A stretch of 39,555 nt of DNA, from the NCBI GenBank assembly GCA_964385645.1, contig CAYLPT010000226.1:1-39555 (forward strand). The letters are read 5' to 3'. Positions 7,734-14,856 of this stretch are shown here, piece by piece. This DNA is from CAYLPT01 sp964385645 (GTDB lineage Bacteria > Armatimonadota > Hebobacteria > Hebobacterales > Hebobacteraceae). Below the pieces are notes generated by a model. It was not told the origin of the DNA. It ran no database searches and was given only the letters and a program-made list of their open reading frames with translations. Positions within the stretch are counted from its first letter, which is position 1; every line of letters begins with the position of its first letter. A program made the translations under genes and the position numbers.

Positions 7734-8724
7734 CCGGTTGCCGTCGGGGTGCGAGGGGATGACCCGGCGCGATGTCCTCGCGCTCGCGCTGGGCGGCGCC
7801 GCGGCGTCGCTGCTCGCGGGCTGCGGCGCGCTCGGGCTGCCGCTGGGCGGCCGGACGCTCCGCGTCTGGTCGTGCGGCGGGAACTACGAGCTCCTGCTCG
7901 ACTTCCACGCGTGGTTCGAGCGCGAGCGCGCCTGCCGCATCACCTACTCGTCCGCCCCCGTCGAGCGGCTCGTCTCCCTCGTCGCCGCCCGCCCGCGAGG
8001 CGTGGACATCTTAGTCGGCCGCTCCGGCCCCGGCTGGGATGAGCTGCGCGAGAAGGGCCGCCTGGCCGGTCCTCCAGAGGTGTTCGCGCTCGACACCTAT
8101 GGCATCATCGTCCCGCCCGGGAACCCCGCAGATGTGCAGGGCGTCGCCGACCTGAAGCGCCCGGGCCTGCGCACGGTCTACTCGCCCCGCGCCTCCGGCC
8201 CCTCAGGGGTAGCCGTCCAGGCGGTCCTCGAGGCGGCCGACGAGGTCATCGAGCCGGGCATCTGGGAGGGCTATGTCCGCAATGCGGTGGGGGCCTATGA
8301 CTGCGGCTGGAAGGTCTTCGACGCCATCATCGCCGGGATCGCCGACGCCACCGTGGCGCGCGTGAGCATGACCACCGCGCCCGAGACCCGCGGCCGAGTC
8401 GAGGTGATCCCGATCCCGGTCGAGGTCATGGCCGCCATGCGCACCGCACACGGCGCCATCCCCCAGCGGGCCGCCATCCTCGCGGATGCCCGCCAGCCGG
8501 AGCTGGCCGCCTCCTACCTCGAGGCCCTGCGCGGAGAGGCCGGGCGGCGCTTCTCTGAGGACCACGGCTACGTCCACCGGCTCTCGGCCAACGCCGGGGA
8601 GTACATCTCCCTCTTCGAGATGGGTGTCAGGAAGGGTGGGCCGCGGATGGATGGCGCTGACGGAGCCGAAGCCCGGCCGGCCGCACGCGGTCGGGGCCGA
8701 GGGGGAGGGAGGTCACCCCAGTGA
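7705..8724 (+). CDS. ModA-like periplasmic solute-binding lipoprotein with Tat-type signal
   Basis: A 339-residue protein. The start is taken at GTG 7705 because GGAAGGAG lies 6 nt upstream, giving a 29-nt overlap with the NifB-like gene; ATG 7759 is the alternative. TRRDVLALALGG (20-31) is a twin-arginine-like signal, followed by the lipobox LLAGC (36-40). So it should be exported, possibly folded, and lipid-anchored. The remainder (TLRVWSCGGNYELLLDFHAW, VDILVGRSG, VYSPRASGPSG) has the type II periplasmic-binding fold of ModA/thiosulfate-type binding proteins. No ABC permease or ATPase adjoins it; instead it is stitched between a NifB-like and a NapH-like gene, so it may deliver or sense an oxyanion such as molybdate or tungstate. 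The substrate is not readable from sequence. Confidence 0.7.
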   Translation: MGESLRPSPDRLPSGCEGMTRRDVLALALGGAAASLLAGCGALGLPLGGRTLRVWSCGGNYELLLDFHAWFERERACRITYSSAPVERLVSLVAARPRGVDILVGRSGPGWDELREKGRLAGPPEVFALDTYGIIVPPGNPADVQGVADLKRPGLRTVYSPRASGPSGVAVQAVLEAADEVIEPGIWEGYVRNAVGAYDCGWKVFDAIIAGIADATVARVSMTTAPETRGRVEVIPIPVEVMAAMRTAHGAIPQRAAILADARQPELAASYLEALRGEAGRRFSEDHGYVHRLSANAGEYISLFEMGVRKGGPRMDGADGAEARPAARGRGRGGGRSPQ

Positions 8725-9575
8725 GCGAGCCCCGGGCGCGCCGCCGGATCATCGCGCCGATCCGCCAGGTGGTGCAGCTCGGCGCCCTGGCGTTGGCCGG
8801 CAAGTGGCTCTGGGTCGGGACGCTGCGCTGCCCCTATGGCATCCCCTTCATGTCCTGTGGCTCCTGCCCGATGCGGGTCTGCCCGGGGACCTGGCTCCAG
8901 ACTTGGGTGATCGGGTCTGTGGTGGTCTCCGGGGTGATCGCCGGGCGCCTGTTCTGCGGATGGGCCTGCCCGATGGGCGTGGTGCAGGATCTCCTGGGCC
9001 GGGTCCCCAAGCTGCGCGCGCTGAGGCAGCCCCGCTTCGGGCGGGTTGACCGCTACCTCAAGGGCCTCAAGTACGCCATGCTCATCGCCGCGGTCGCGGG
9101 GTTCTACCTGCTCAACCAGCGCTTCGCCGTTCCCGTGCGCGGGCACAGCGCCTGGAGCCTGGACGCGGTCCGCGTCTCGTGGCTCACCTACGACCCGGCA
9201 TCCCGTGTCAGGGTCGTGCTCATCGTGGCGGGGGCCGCGCTCGGCCTCTTTGTCACGCGCGCCTGGTGCCGATATCTGTGCCCGCTGGGCGCGCTGCTCA
9301 CCATCGGCAACCGGATCAGCCTGCTGCGCCTCCGTCGGAACCCGACCTACTGCGTCCACTGTGGCAAGTACCCCCGGGAGTGCCGCACCTACACCACCCC
9401 GGGCACCGCGGACTGCGTGCTCTGCGGCGACTGCCTCGAGGGGTGTCCCAAGGACGCCATAGGCCTGGGCGTCAGAGGCCGGGGGGCCGATCCGGTTGCG
9501 GCGCCCCCTCCCTCGGCCCAGGCGCCCCCGGGGGCCCGGGCGGCCCCCGCGCGGAATTTGTGCACAGGGGGGTGA
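8721..9575 (+). CDS. NapH/NosR-like membrane polyferredoxin (4Fe-4S)
   Basis: A 284-residue protein, GTG start overlapping the previous TGA (GTGA), with GGGAGGGAGG upstream. Hydrophobic segments alternate with cysteine clusters: CPYGIPFMSCGSCPMRVCPG, FCGWACPMGVVQDL and WCRYLCPLGALLTIG (the CxxxCP motifs of NapH/NosR/CcoG-type proteins). A C-terminal ferredoxin-like part follows (YCVHCGKYPREC, CVLCGDCLEGCPKDAI). Such proteins pass electrons from the quinone pool or low-potential donors across the membrane. Here it may supply electrons to, or recycle, a metal-sulfur process with the NifB-like and binding proteins. The last 45 residues are Pro/Ala-rich low-complexity sequence. Confidence 0.8.
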   Translation: MSEPRARRRIIAPIRQVVQLGALALAGKWLWVGTLRCPYGIPFMSCGSCPMRVCPGTWLQTWVIGSVVVSGVIAGRLFCGWACPMGVVQDLLGRVPKLRALRQPRFGRVDRYLKGLKYAMLIAAVAGFYLLNQRFAVPVRGHSAWSLDAVRVSWLTYDPASRVRVVLIVAGAALGLFVTRAWCRYLCPLGALLTIGNRISLLRLRRNPTYCVHCGKYPRECRTYTTPGTADCVLCGDCLEGCPKDAIGLGVRGRGADPVAAPPPSAQAPPGARAAPARNLCTGG

Positions 9576-9599
9576 CAAACGGCGCAGCCGTGGTATAAT
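9572..9599 (+). promoter_or_regulatory. Promoter of the PadR gene
   Basis: GTGACA (9572-9577), 16 bp, then a perfect TATAAT (9594-9599). The expected start site near 9606 falls inside the operator-like motif at 9603-9618, which fits autorepression. Confidence 0.7.
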
Positions 9600-9602
9600 A
9601 GA

Positions 9603-9618
9603 TGCAGGTTACAGGTAA
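9603..9618 (+). promoter_or_regulatory. Putative PadR operator 2 (autoregulatory)
   Basis: TGCAGGTTACAGGTAA shares TGCRRGTTACA with the copies at 6758 and 10116. It lies within a larger imperfect palindrome, ATGC..GTTAC-AG-GTAAC..GCAT (9602-9625), which overlaps the transcription start and the PadR start codon. Confidence 0.5.
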
Positions 9619-9623
9619 CGCGC

Positions 9624-10064
9624 ATGAGGAACCGACATCGCCACTGCCACCGCGGACACCCTGATGGTCAGCCCTGCTCGTGCGAGATGGGCAACCTCTA
9701 TCGCTTCTGCGAGCCCATCGTGCTGCTCACGCTCGCCCGGCTCGGCGAGGCCCACGGATACCAGCTCGCCAGCGAGGCCGACAGCCGCGCGGTGACCCAC
9801 TCCGGCCTCGACGGGGCGGCCGTCTACCGGGTGCTGCGGCGCCTGGAGGCGAATGGACATGTGACCTCACGCTGGGACACCGCCGGCAGCGGCCCGGCGC
9901 GTCGCCTCTACAGCCTGACCCCCAGCGGCCACCAGCACCTTGCCGAGTGGGTGCAGGTCATGGAGGATGTCCGCGGCGCGCTGGGCGCGCTGCTGAGCGA
10001 GTCCCGCAAGGCCGTGGCGAACGCCGCCAGCCGGAGCGCCTCCGGCGCGACACGGTCCGCCTGA
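9624..10064 (+). CDS. PadR family transcriptional regulator with His/Cys-rich N-terminus
   Basis: A 146-residue protein. The winged-helix core begins around residue 25: FCEPIVLLTLARLGEAHGYQL and AAVYRVLRRLEANGHVTSRW, then RRLYSLTPSGHQHLAEWV, all typical of PadR. The N-terminal tail MRNRHRHCHRGHPDGQPCSC is unusually rich in His and Cys and could bind metal or an Fe-S species, letting the repressor sense the products of its own gene island. It is expressed from its own promoter with an operator-like palindrome across its start, and the same motif precedes the NifB-like gene and the MBL gene. The start at 9624 gives a very short leader (about 18 nt). Confidence 0.85.
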   Translation: MRNRHRHCHRGHPDGQPCSCEMGNLYRFCEPIVLLTLARLGEAHGYQLASEADSRAVTHSGLDGAAVYRVLRRLEANGHVTSRWDTAGSGPARRLYSLTPSGHQHLAEWVQVMEDVRGALGALLSESRKAVANAASRSASGATRSA

Positions 10065-10115
10065 ACCTCACTGACCTCGATGCGCACAAAGATGGGAGCG
10101 AGTCTGGGATGAAGA

Positions 10116-10131
10116 TGCAAGTTACATCTAG
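10116..10131 (+). promoter_or_regulatory. Putative PadR operator 3 (upstream of the MBL-fold gene)
   Basis: TGCAAGTTACATCTAG, matching the 6758 copy at 14 of 16 bases. With two more bases to the left it forms an imperfect palindrome, AGATGCAAGTTACATCT (10114-10130). It overlaps a possible -10 box TAGAAT (10129-10134); the -35 is not clear. Confidence 0.5.
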
Positions 10132-10185
10132 AATGGGGTTGCACGACCTGGGCCTGGGAAGAGCCGGACTGGGCGCGGGCGCCCC

Positions 10186-10211
10186 GAGCCGGCCGATCGA
10201 GCGGCCGGCTC
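10186..10211 (+). terminator. Strong hairpin in the leader of the MBL-fold gene
   Basis: A perfect 10-bp stem GAGCCGGCCG/CGGCCGGCTC with a 6-nt loop, 31 nt before the start at 10243. There is no T-tract, so it is either a weak terminator of the padR transcript, an attenuator, or an mRNA-stabilising structure. Confidence 0.4.
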
Positions 10212-10242
10212 GGCTCTGCTCGCGCCGCTCCCGAGAGGGGGC

Positions 10243-11091
10243 GTGATGGCGAGCCGCGTCAAGGAGCTCACAGTGACCATCCTGTGCGACAACTGCGTCG
10301 CCGGCCCGGGGCTCCTCGCCGAGCACGGCCTCAGCCTACACGCCGAGGCGGATGGCCGCACGTTCCTGCTCGACACCGGCGCCTCAGGGATCCTCGTGGG
10401 CAACGCGGCGCGGCTGGGCCTTGACCTCTCGGCGGCGACCGCGGTCGCTCTCAGCCACGGCCACTATGACCACACCGGCGGCCTGGCCACCCTCCTGTCG
10501 GCCCATGGCGGCCGGGAGGTCATCGGCCACCCAGGGGTGCTGGCGGCGAGGTTCTCCCGGCGCCGGTCGCGGCCCACCCGTGAGATAGGGTGCCCGCACA
10601 GCCGGCGTGAGCTCGCCCGCCTGGGGGCTATCTACAGGCTCAACGCCGAACCCCAGGAGATCCTGCCCGGCGTCACCACCACCGGCGCCATCCCCCAGAC
10701 CACCGACTTCGAGCACCTCCCGACGCACTTCGCCGTCCGCCGCGGCGGGGGATACGCGCGGGACCCCTTCGAGGACGAACAGGCCGTCGTCGTGCACACG
10801 CGGCGCGGTCTGGTGGTGCTCGTCGGGTGTGCCCATCGCGGACTCATCAACACGTTGCGGCGCGCCATCGAGCTGACCGGAGAGAGGCGGGTCCGCGCCG
10901 TGATCGGGGGCACGCACCTGGCCGCCGCCTCGAGCTCGCGGATCGAGCGCACCATCGAGGAGCTCCGCGCGCTCGGCGTCGGCCGGCTGGTCGCCTGTCA
11001 CTGCACCGGCTTCGCGCCGGCGGCGGACCTGAGGGCGGCCTTCGGCGAGTCGTTCACCCCTGGCGGAGCCGGGGCCGCCCTGACACTCTAG
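10243..11091 (+). CDS. Metallo-beta-lactamase-fold hydrolase, COG1237 type
   Basis: A 282-residue protein with GTG at 10243 or ATG at 10246, preceded by GAGAGGGGG. It begins LTVTILCDNCVAGPGLLAEHGL, typical of the COG1237 family (annotated as dihydropterin ribofuranosylaminobenzene phosphate synthase-like). The metal-binding motif SHGHYDHTGG (HxHxDH) is intact, followed by VLVGCAHRGLINTL and GGTHL. COG1237 proteins often sit beside NifX and MinD-ferredoxin genes in anaerobes, as here. Its actual reaction is unknown; a role in handling a metal cofactor or cyclic substrate is speculation. It heads the third transcription unit of the island and carries the PadR-like operator in front. Confidence 0.8.
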   Translation: MMASRVKELTVTILCDNCVAGPGLLAEHGLSLHAEADGRTFLLDTGASGILVGNAARLGLDLSAATAVALSHGHYDHTGGLATLLSAHGGREVIGHPGVLAARFSRRRSRPTREIGCPHSRRELARLGAIYRLNAEPQEILPGVTTTGAIPQTTDFEHLPTHFAVRRGGGYARDPFEDEQAVVVHTRRGLVVLVGCAHRGLINTLRRAIELTGERRVRAVIGGTHLAAASSSRIERTIEELRALGVGRLVACHCTGFAPAADLRAAFGESFTPGGAGAALTL

Positions 11092-11106
11092 CGTGGAGGA
11101 GCGCAG

Positions 11107-11436
11107 ATGCGGGTTGCTGTCTCAACAGACGGCGATACGGTCGCCGCACACTTCGGCCGCTGCGAGGCGTATACCCTCGCAGACCTCGAGGACGGCAAGG
11201 TGCTCAGGAGCGAAGTCATCGCCAACCCCGGCCACGAGCCCGGGTTCCTGCCCGGCTACCTCGCCCAGCGCGGGGTCGAGTGCATCGTCGCGGGCGGCAT
11301 GGGCCCGAGGACCCATGCGCTCTTCGCCCAGCGCGGCATCCAGGTTGTGGTGGGCGTCGCAGGGCGGGTCGCTGACGCGCTGAGCGCGCTCGCCAGGGGC
11401 GAGCTGGAGGCCGGCGAGAGCACCTGCGATCACTGA
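11107..11436 (+). CDS. NifX/DiNase family protein
   Basis: A 109-residue single-domain protein with GGAGGAG 7 nt before the ATG. It starts MRVAVSTDGDTVAAHFGRCE and includes GVECIVAGGMGPRTHALFAQRGI, the fold shared by NifX, NifY and the orange protein ORP, which bind FeMo-co precursors or Mo-Cu-S clusters. Expected to carry a metal-sulfur cluster between the NifB-like enzyme and its target. Downstream of the MBL gene by 15 nt, so co-transcribed. Confidence 0.85.
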   Translation: MRVAVSTDGDTVAAHFGRCEAYTLADLEDGKVLRSEVIANPGHEPGFLPGYLAQRGVECIVAGGMGPRTHALFAQRGIQVVVGVAGRVADALSALARGELEAGESTCDH

Positions 11437-11518
11437 GTATCGCGGAAGACCGCGCCGGGCCGCACGGGGCCGCCTGGGCGACCGGCGCGTGCCATCAAGA
11501 GAGGAAGGAGGTGTAGAC

Positions 11519-11872
11519 ATGCCGCGAGGAGATGGAACCGGACCCATGGGTATGGGTCCCATGACAGGACGCGCGGCCGGCTACTGCGCCGGCTACCCGG
11601 TGCCGGGGTTCATGAACCCCTATGGTGGTAGAGGACTGGGCCGGGCCTGGGGCCGCGGCGGGGGCCTTGGCATGGGCATGGCCTGGCGGCGCGGCTGGGG
11701 CCGCGGCTTTGCCGCCCCCTACCAGGCTGGTGCATACGTCGCCCCCGCGCCCTTCGCGCCGCCCACGCGCGCGCAGGAGCTCGAGATGCTCCGCAGCCAG
11801 GCCGACTGGCTCAAGGAGCAGCTCGAAGCGGTCACCGCCCGCATCGGTGAGCTGGAGCAAGAGGACCGGTAG
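11519..11872 (+). CDS. DUF5320-type small protein, MPRGDGTGP N-terminus and C-terminal coiled coil
   Basis: A 117-residue protein. The start at 11519 is set by a near-perfect SD (AAGGAGGTG, 6-7 nt spacing). It opens MPRGDGTGPMGMGPMTGRAA, then a Gly/Met/Arg/Trp-rich middle (about 30-65) and a C-terminal helix LEMLRSQADWLKEQLEAVTA likely to form a coiled coil. DUF5320 proteins accompany NifX and MinD-ferredoxin genes in many anaerobes; function unknown, perhaps an assembly or scaffold factor. The N-terminal motif recurs in the protein at 12405. Confidence 0.8.
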   Translation: MPRGDGTGPMGMGPMTGRAAGYCAGYPVPGFMNPYGGRGLGRAWGRGGGLGMGMAWRRGWGRGFAAPYQAGAYVAPAPFAPPTRAQELEMLRSQADWLKEQLEAVTARIGELEQEDR

Positions 11873-11963
11873 GGCGCCCCGCGCCAGCTCGCCTCCAGGG
11901 GCTGGGTGGGCCTCAGGCGCTCTCTCGGCCCACCCGGCCCACACTCGGAAAGGAAGGGACGAG

Positions 11964-12341
11964 ATGAAGATCGTCGTCACGAGCACGGGCCCCCACCTCG
12001 ACGCCGCGGTGGACCCGCGCTTCGGCCGCGCCAGCTATCTGCTGCTCGTAGACACCGACAACATGACCTTCGAGCCTATTCAGAGCCCCAGCGTGCAGCT
12101 CGCGGGGGGCGCCGGCGTCCACACCGCGCAGATGGTGGCGGCCGTGGGGGCCCGCGCTGTGGTCACCGGCAACGTCGGGCCCAACGCCTTCCACACGTTG
12201 TCGGCGGCGGGGCTCAAGGTGTACATCGGCGCCGCTGGCAGCGTGCGCGAGGCCGTTGAGGCCTATCTGCGCGGCGACCTCCAGGAGGCCGGCGCGCCCT
12301 CCGTCCGTTCTCACTTCGGCATGGGCCAGAGTGCGCCGTGA
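11964..12341 (+). CDS. NifX/DiNase family protein, second copy
   Basis: A 125-residue protein, ATG preceded by AGGAAGGGA. It starts MKIVVTSTGPHLDAAVDPRFGRASYL and contains AVGARAVVTGNVGPNAFHTL, a standard NifX/NafY/ORP-like cluster-binding domain. Sequence differs clearly from the copy at 11107 (AVDPRFGR versus VAAHFGR), so they are old paralogues rather than a recent duplication. This form is closest to the ORP-type proteins that bind a Mo-Cu-S cluster in Desulfovibrio; whether it binds such a cluster is inference. Confidence 0.85.
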   Translation: MKIVVTSTGPHLDAAVDPRFGRASYLLLVDTDNMTFEPIQSPSVQLAGGAGVHTAQMVAAVGARAVVTGNVGPNAFHTLSAAGLKVYIGAAGSVREAVEAYLRGDLQEAGAPSVRSHFGMGQSAP

Positions 12342-12404
12342 CTCGCAGCACCAGCGGGCGAGTCACAGGTCCACCTGGCGCAGGCACGCAGGAGGTGATC
12401 CCAG

Positions 12405-12617
12405 ATGCCGAGAGGTGATGGCACCGGGCCCACCGGGCAGGGGCCGGGCACCGGGCGCGGCCGCGGTGGGCGCGGCCGCGGGGGCGGGTTCGCCATGGGC
12501 CCCGGCGGCGACTGCATCTGCCCTGGCTGCGGGCACACCCAGGCCCACCAGGCCGGAGTGCCCTGCAGCCAGCTTCAGTGCCCGAGGTGTGGCCAGCCGA
12601 TGACGCGGAAGCGCTAG
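12405..12617 (+). CDS. Small MPRGDGTGP zinc-ribbon-like protein
   Basis: A 70-residue protein with an exceptionally strong SD, GGAGGTGATC, 4 nt before the ATG. It shares MPRGDGTGP with the DUF5320 protein at 11519. A Gly/Arg repeat (GRGRGGRGRGGG) follows and then six cysteines: C37, C39, C42, C54, C59 and C62, arranged CICPGCGH...CPRCG, a likely zinc ribbon or small Fe-S site. It lies between a NifX gene and the two MinD-like ATPases and is probably part of the same cofactor machinery. Function unknown. Confidence 0.75.
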   Translation: MPRGDGTGPTGQGPGTGRGRGGRGRGGGFAMGPGGDCICPGCGHTQAHQAGVPCSQLQCPRCGQPMTRKR

Positions 12618-12638
12618 CGCAATGGCAGGCACACAGCC

Positions 12639-13484
12639 GTGGTGATCGCGGTTGCCAGCGGGAAGGGCGGAACGGGCAAGACGACCGTCGCCGTCGGCCT
12701 GGCGACCGTAGCGGGGCGGGCTCGGCTCCTCGACTGCGATGTCGAGGAGCCGAACGCCCACCTGTTCCTGCATCCGCACCTCACCCAGTCCTGCCCGGTC
12801 ACCATCCCCGTGCCGGAGGTGGACCCAGATCGTTGCGCCCGCTGCGGCCGGTGCGCAGAGGCGTGCCAGTTCCATGCTCTCGCCGCGCTCCCCGGCCAGG
12901 TCCTGGTCTTCCCCGAGCTCTGCCACGGCTGCGGGGCCTGCGCCCTGGCCTGCCCCGAGGGCGCGATCCGCGAGGTGCCCCGCCAGGTCGGAGTGGTGGA
13001 AAGGGGACGGGCGGGCGAGATCACCTTCGCCCACGGCCGCCTCAACGTCGGCGAGCCCATGGCCACCCCCGTGATCCGCGCGGTCAAGGCCCACCTGGAC
13101 CGCGCAGGGCTCACGCTCATTGACGCCGCCCCCGGCACCGCCTGCCCGGTCGTGGAGGCCGTGAAGGGCAGCGACTTCTGCCTGCTCGTCACTGAGCCCA
13201 CCCCCTTCGGCCTAAGCGACCTGCGCCTGGCCGTCGAGGTGATGGAGAGGCTGGGCCTGCCCTGCGGAGTGCTCATCAACCGCTCCGACGGCCGCGACAT
13301 AGAAACCGAGTCCTTCCTCACCTCCCGGGGACTGCCCCTGCTCGGCCGCATCGCCTTCGACCGCGCGATCGCGGAGGCCTATGCCCGGGGGTGGAACCCG
13401 GCGGAGGCGCGGCCGGAGCTCTGCCGGAGCTTGCGGGAGATACTGACGCGCATCCTCGAGCGCGCCCAGGGGCGGCAGAGATGA
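12639..13484 (+). CDS. MinD/Nbp35-like ATPase with inserted 2x[4Fe-4S] ferredoxin domain
   Basis: A 281-residue protein; GTG start at 12639 or 12642 (the ATG at 12622 runs into a stop). It has a deviant Walker A ASGKGGTGKTT, then LLDCDVEEPNAHLFL, an inserted ferredoxin domain with two CxxCxxCxxxC motifs (CARCGRCAEAC, CHGCGACALACP, about residues 67-110), then LIDAAPGTACPVVEAV and TEPTPFGLSDL. This architecture matches the paired ATPases of the Desulfovibrio ORP operon (DVU2103/DVU2104). Likely moves or assembles Fe-S or Mo clusters using ATP. It overlaps the next, similar gene by ATGA. Confidence 0.85.
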   Translation: MVIAVASGKGGTGKTTVAVGLATVAGRARLLDCDVEEPNAHLFLHPHLTQSCPVTIPVPEVDPDRCARCGRCAEACQFHALAALPGQVLVFPELCHGCGACALACPEGAIREVPRQVGVVERGRAGEITFAHGRLNVGEPMATPVIRAVKAHLDRAGLTLIDAAPGTACPVVEAVKGSDFCLLVTEPTPFGLSDLRLAVEVMERLGLPCGVLINRSDGRDIETESFLTSRGLPLLGRIAFDRAIAEAYARGWNPAEARPELCRSLREILTRILERAQGRQR

Positions 13485-14353
13485 AAGAGCTGGTGGTCAT
13501 CAGTGGCAAGGGCGGCACGGGCAAGACCACGGTCGTCGCCTCCTTCGCCGCTCTGGCGGGCCGGAGCGTGCTCGCCGACTGCGATGTGGACGCCCCCGAT
13601 CTGCATCTGCTCCTTCACCCCGAGGCCACCCACAGCGAGGAGTTCCGCGGCGGCTACCTCGCCCTCATCAACCACGACCGCTGCTCGGGCTGTGGGCGCT
13701 GTCGGGAGGTGTGCCGCTTCGACGCCATCAGCCCCGACTTCGCCGTTGATGCCCTCGATTGCGAGGGCTGCGGCGCCTGCCGAGTGGTCTGCCCCATGCA
13801 TGGCGTCGAGCTCCGGGAGAGGGTGGCCGGCGACTGGTTCCGAGGGCGCACGAGGTACGGCCCCATGGTCTACGCGCGCCTCCGGCCCGCAGAGGAGAAC
13901 TCGGGCAAGCTCGTCGCCCTGGTGCGCCGAGAGGCGCGCTCCTGGGCTGAGCGGGAAGGCCTCGGTTTGCTCCTCAGCGACGGCCCGCCGGGCATCGGCT
14001 GCCCGGTGATCGCCTCCCTCGGCGGCGCGACCCTGGCCCTCATCGTCACCGAGCCCACCCCGTCCGGGCTGCACGATCTCGATCGCGCGCTCGCCCTCTG
14101 CCGCCACTTCGGGGTGCCAGCCATGGTATGTGTCAACAAGTTCGACCTCAACCCCGACCTGGACAGGCAGGTGCGGGACCTCTGCGCACAGGGCGGGATG
14201 GCCGTCACCGACAGCATCCCCTTCGACGAGTCCGTCCCCGCCGCCATCGCTGAGGGGGTCCCGCTCGTCGAGTATTGTGAAGGCCCCGCCGCCCGCGCCA
14301 TCACTGCCGTATGGCAACAGATCCAGCACCACCTCCTTCGCGCAGCCTTGTAG
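13481..14353 (+). CDS. MinD/Nbp35-like ATPase with inserted ferredoxin domain, second of the pair
   Basis: A 290-residue protein, ATG overlapping the previous TGA (ATGA). ISGKGGTGKTTV and LADCDVDAPDLHLLL are followed by the ferredoxin insert CSGCGRCREVC and CEGCGACRVVCP, then LSDGPPGIGCPVIASL and TEPTPSGLHDL. It is homologous to the protein before it; together they likely form a heterodimer, as MinD-type ATPases dimerise through the nucleotide. It is the last gene of the metal-sulfur unit and is followed by about 370 bp with no gene. Confidence 0.85.
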   Translation: MKELVVISGKGGTGKTTVVASFAALAGRSVLADCDVDAPDLHLLLHPEATHSEEFRGGYLALINHDRCSGCGRCREVCRFDAISPDFAVDALDCEGCGACRVVCPMHGVELRERVAGDWFRGRTRYGPMVYARLRPAEENSGKLVALVRREARSWAEREGLGLLLSDGPPGIGCPVIASLGGATLALIVTEPTPSGLHDLDRALALCRHFGVPAMVCVNKFDLNPDLDRQVRDLCAQGGMAVTDSIPFDESVPAAIAEGVPLVEYCEGPAARAITAVWQQIQHHLLRAAL

Positions 14354-14721
14354 GCTGCGCGTGTCGCCGACCGCGGGCCACCTCCGCCCGCCCGGGCTTG
14401 CCCCCGCGCGTTCCCGGCCCCGGGCGTTAGCCCGGCCATCGCGATCCTCCAACATCGCTGCCACCTTCCTCTCCCGACAGCTGCCGCATCCTTCGGGAGC
14501 GTATCCCCGGCTGCGCTCGACGCTGTGCCCGATGCTGGTCATCTCCGTGAAGATACCTGCCGTAGATCCCTGCCATGGCGCGGCCGGCCCGACCTCCCGG
14601 CCCTGCCGCGCCCCCTGTTCTGCGCCCCAAAGCAGCGGAGACGCCGCCCCCTGCGCAGAGTGCCACCGGGCGAACCGCCACCCTGGGGCTGCGGCGACGC
14701 CGGGCGCGGCCCGCGCCCCGG
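14354..14721. other. Intergenic stretch without a recognisable gene
   Basis: Between the second ATPase and the V-ATPase promoter I see no convincing coding sequence on either strand. It holds a hairpin at 14416-14437 and a single CAECH heme-type motif near 14652-14670 in a frame with no other cytochrome character, which I take as chance. Confidence 0.5.
14416..14437 (+). terminator. Hairpin after the MinD-ferredoxin genes
   Basis: CCGGGC-GTTA-GCCCGG flanked by GGC/GCC-type pairing, about 65 nt beyond the stop at 14353. No T-tract, so only a possible terminator. Confidence 0.35.
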
Positions 14722-14750
14722 TTGACAAAGGGCCCCTGGTGGCCCATAAT
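14722..14750 (+). promoter_or_regulatory. Promoter of the V-ATPase operon
   Basis: TTGACA (14722-14727), 17 bp, CATAAT (14745-14750). Expected start near 14757, leaving about 100 nt of leader that begins with a GCCGCC-TGTTC-GGCGGC hairpin (14759-14775). Confidence 0.75.
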
Positions 14751-14856
14751 CTCTGGGCGCCGCCTGTTCGGCGGCCCACGCGTCGCGCTGGGGCTGGTGC
14801 GCCGAAGCGCAGAGCCCGTGCGGGCGCCCCAGCCGCCCCCCGGACGAGGAGCCGTG

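Noticed and set aside
6852..14353. Nitrogen-fixation locus
   Set aside because: NifB- and NifX-like genes are present but no nifH, D, K, E or N; calling it a nif cluster would be unsupported.
14640..14680. CAECH heme-binding motif suggesting a cytochrome c remnant
   Set aside because: A single motif in a frame with no other cytochrome features; CxxCH arises easily by chance in such DNA.
13379..14779. A 466-codon open frame on the minus strand
   Set aside because: It lies opposite the MinD-ferredoxin ATPase, whose motifs are unmistakable; long antisense frames are expected in very GC-rich coding DNA.
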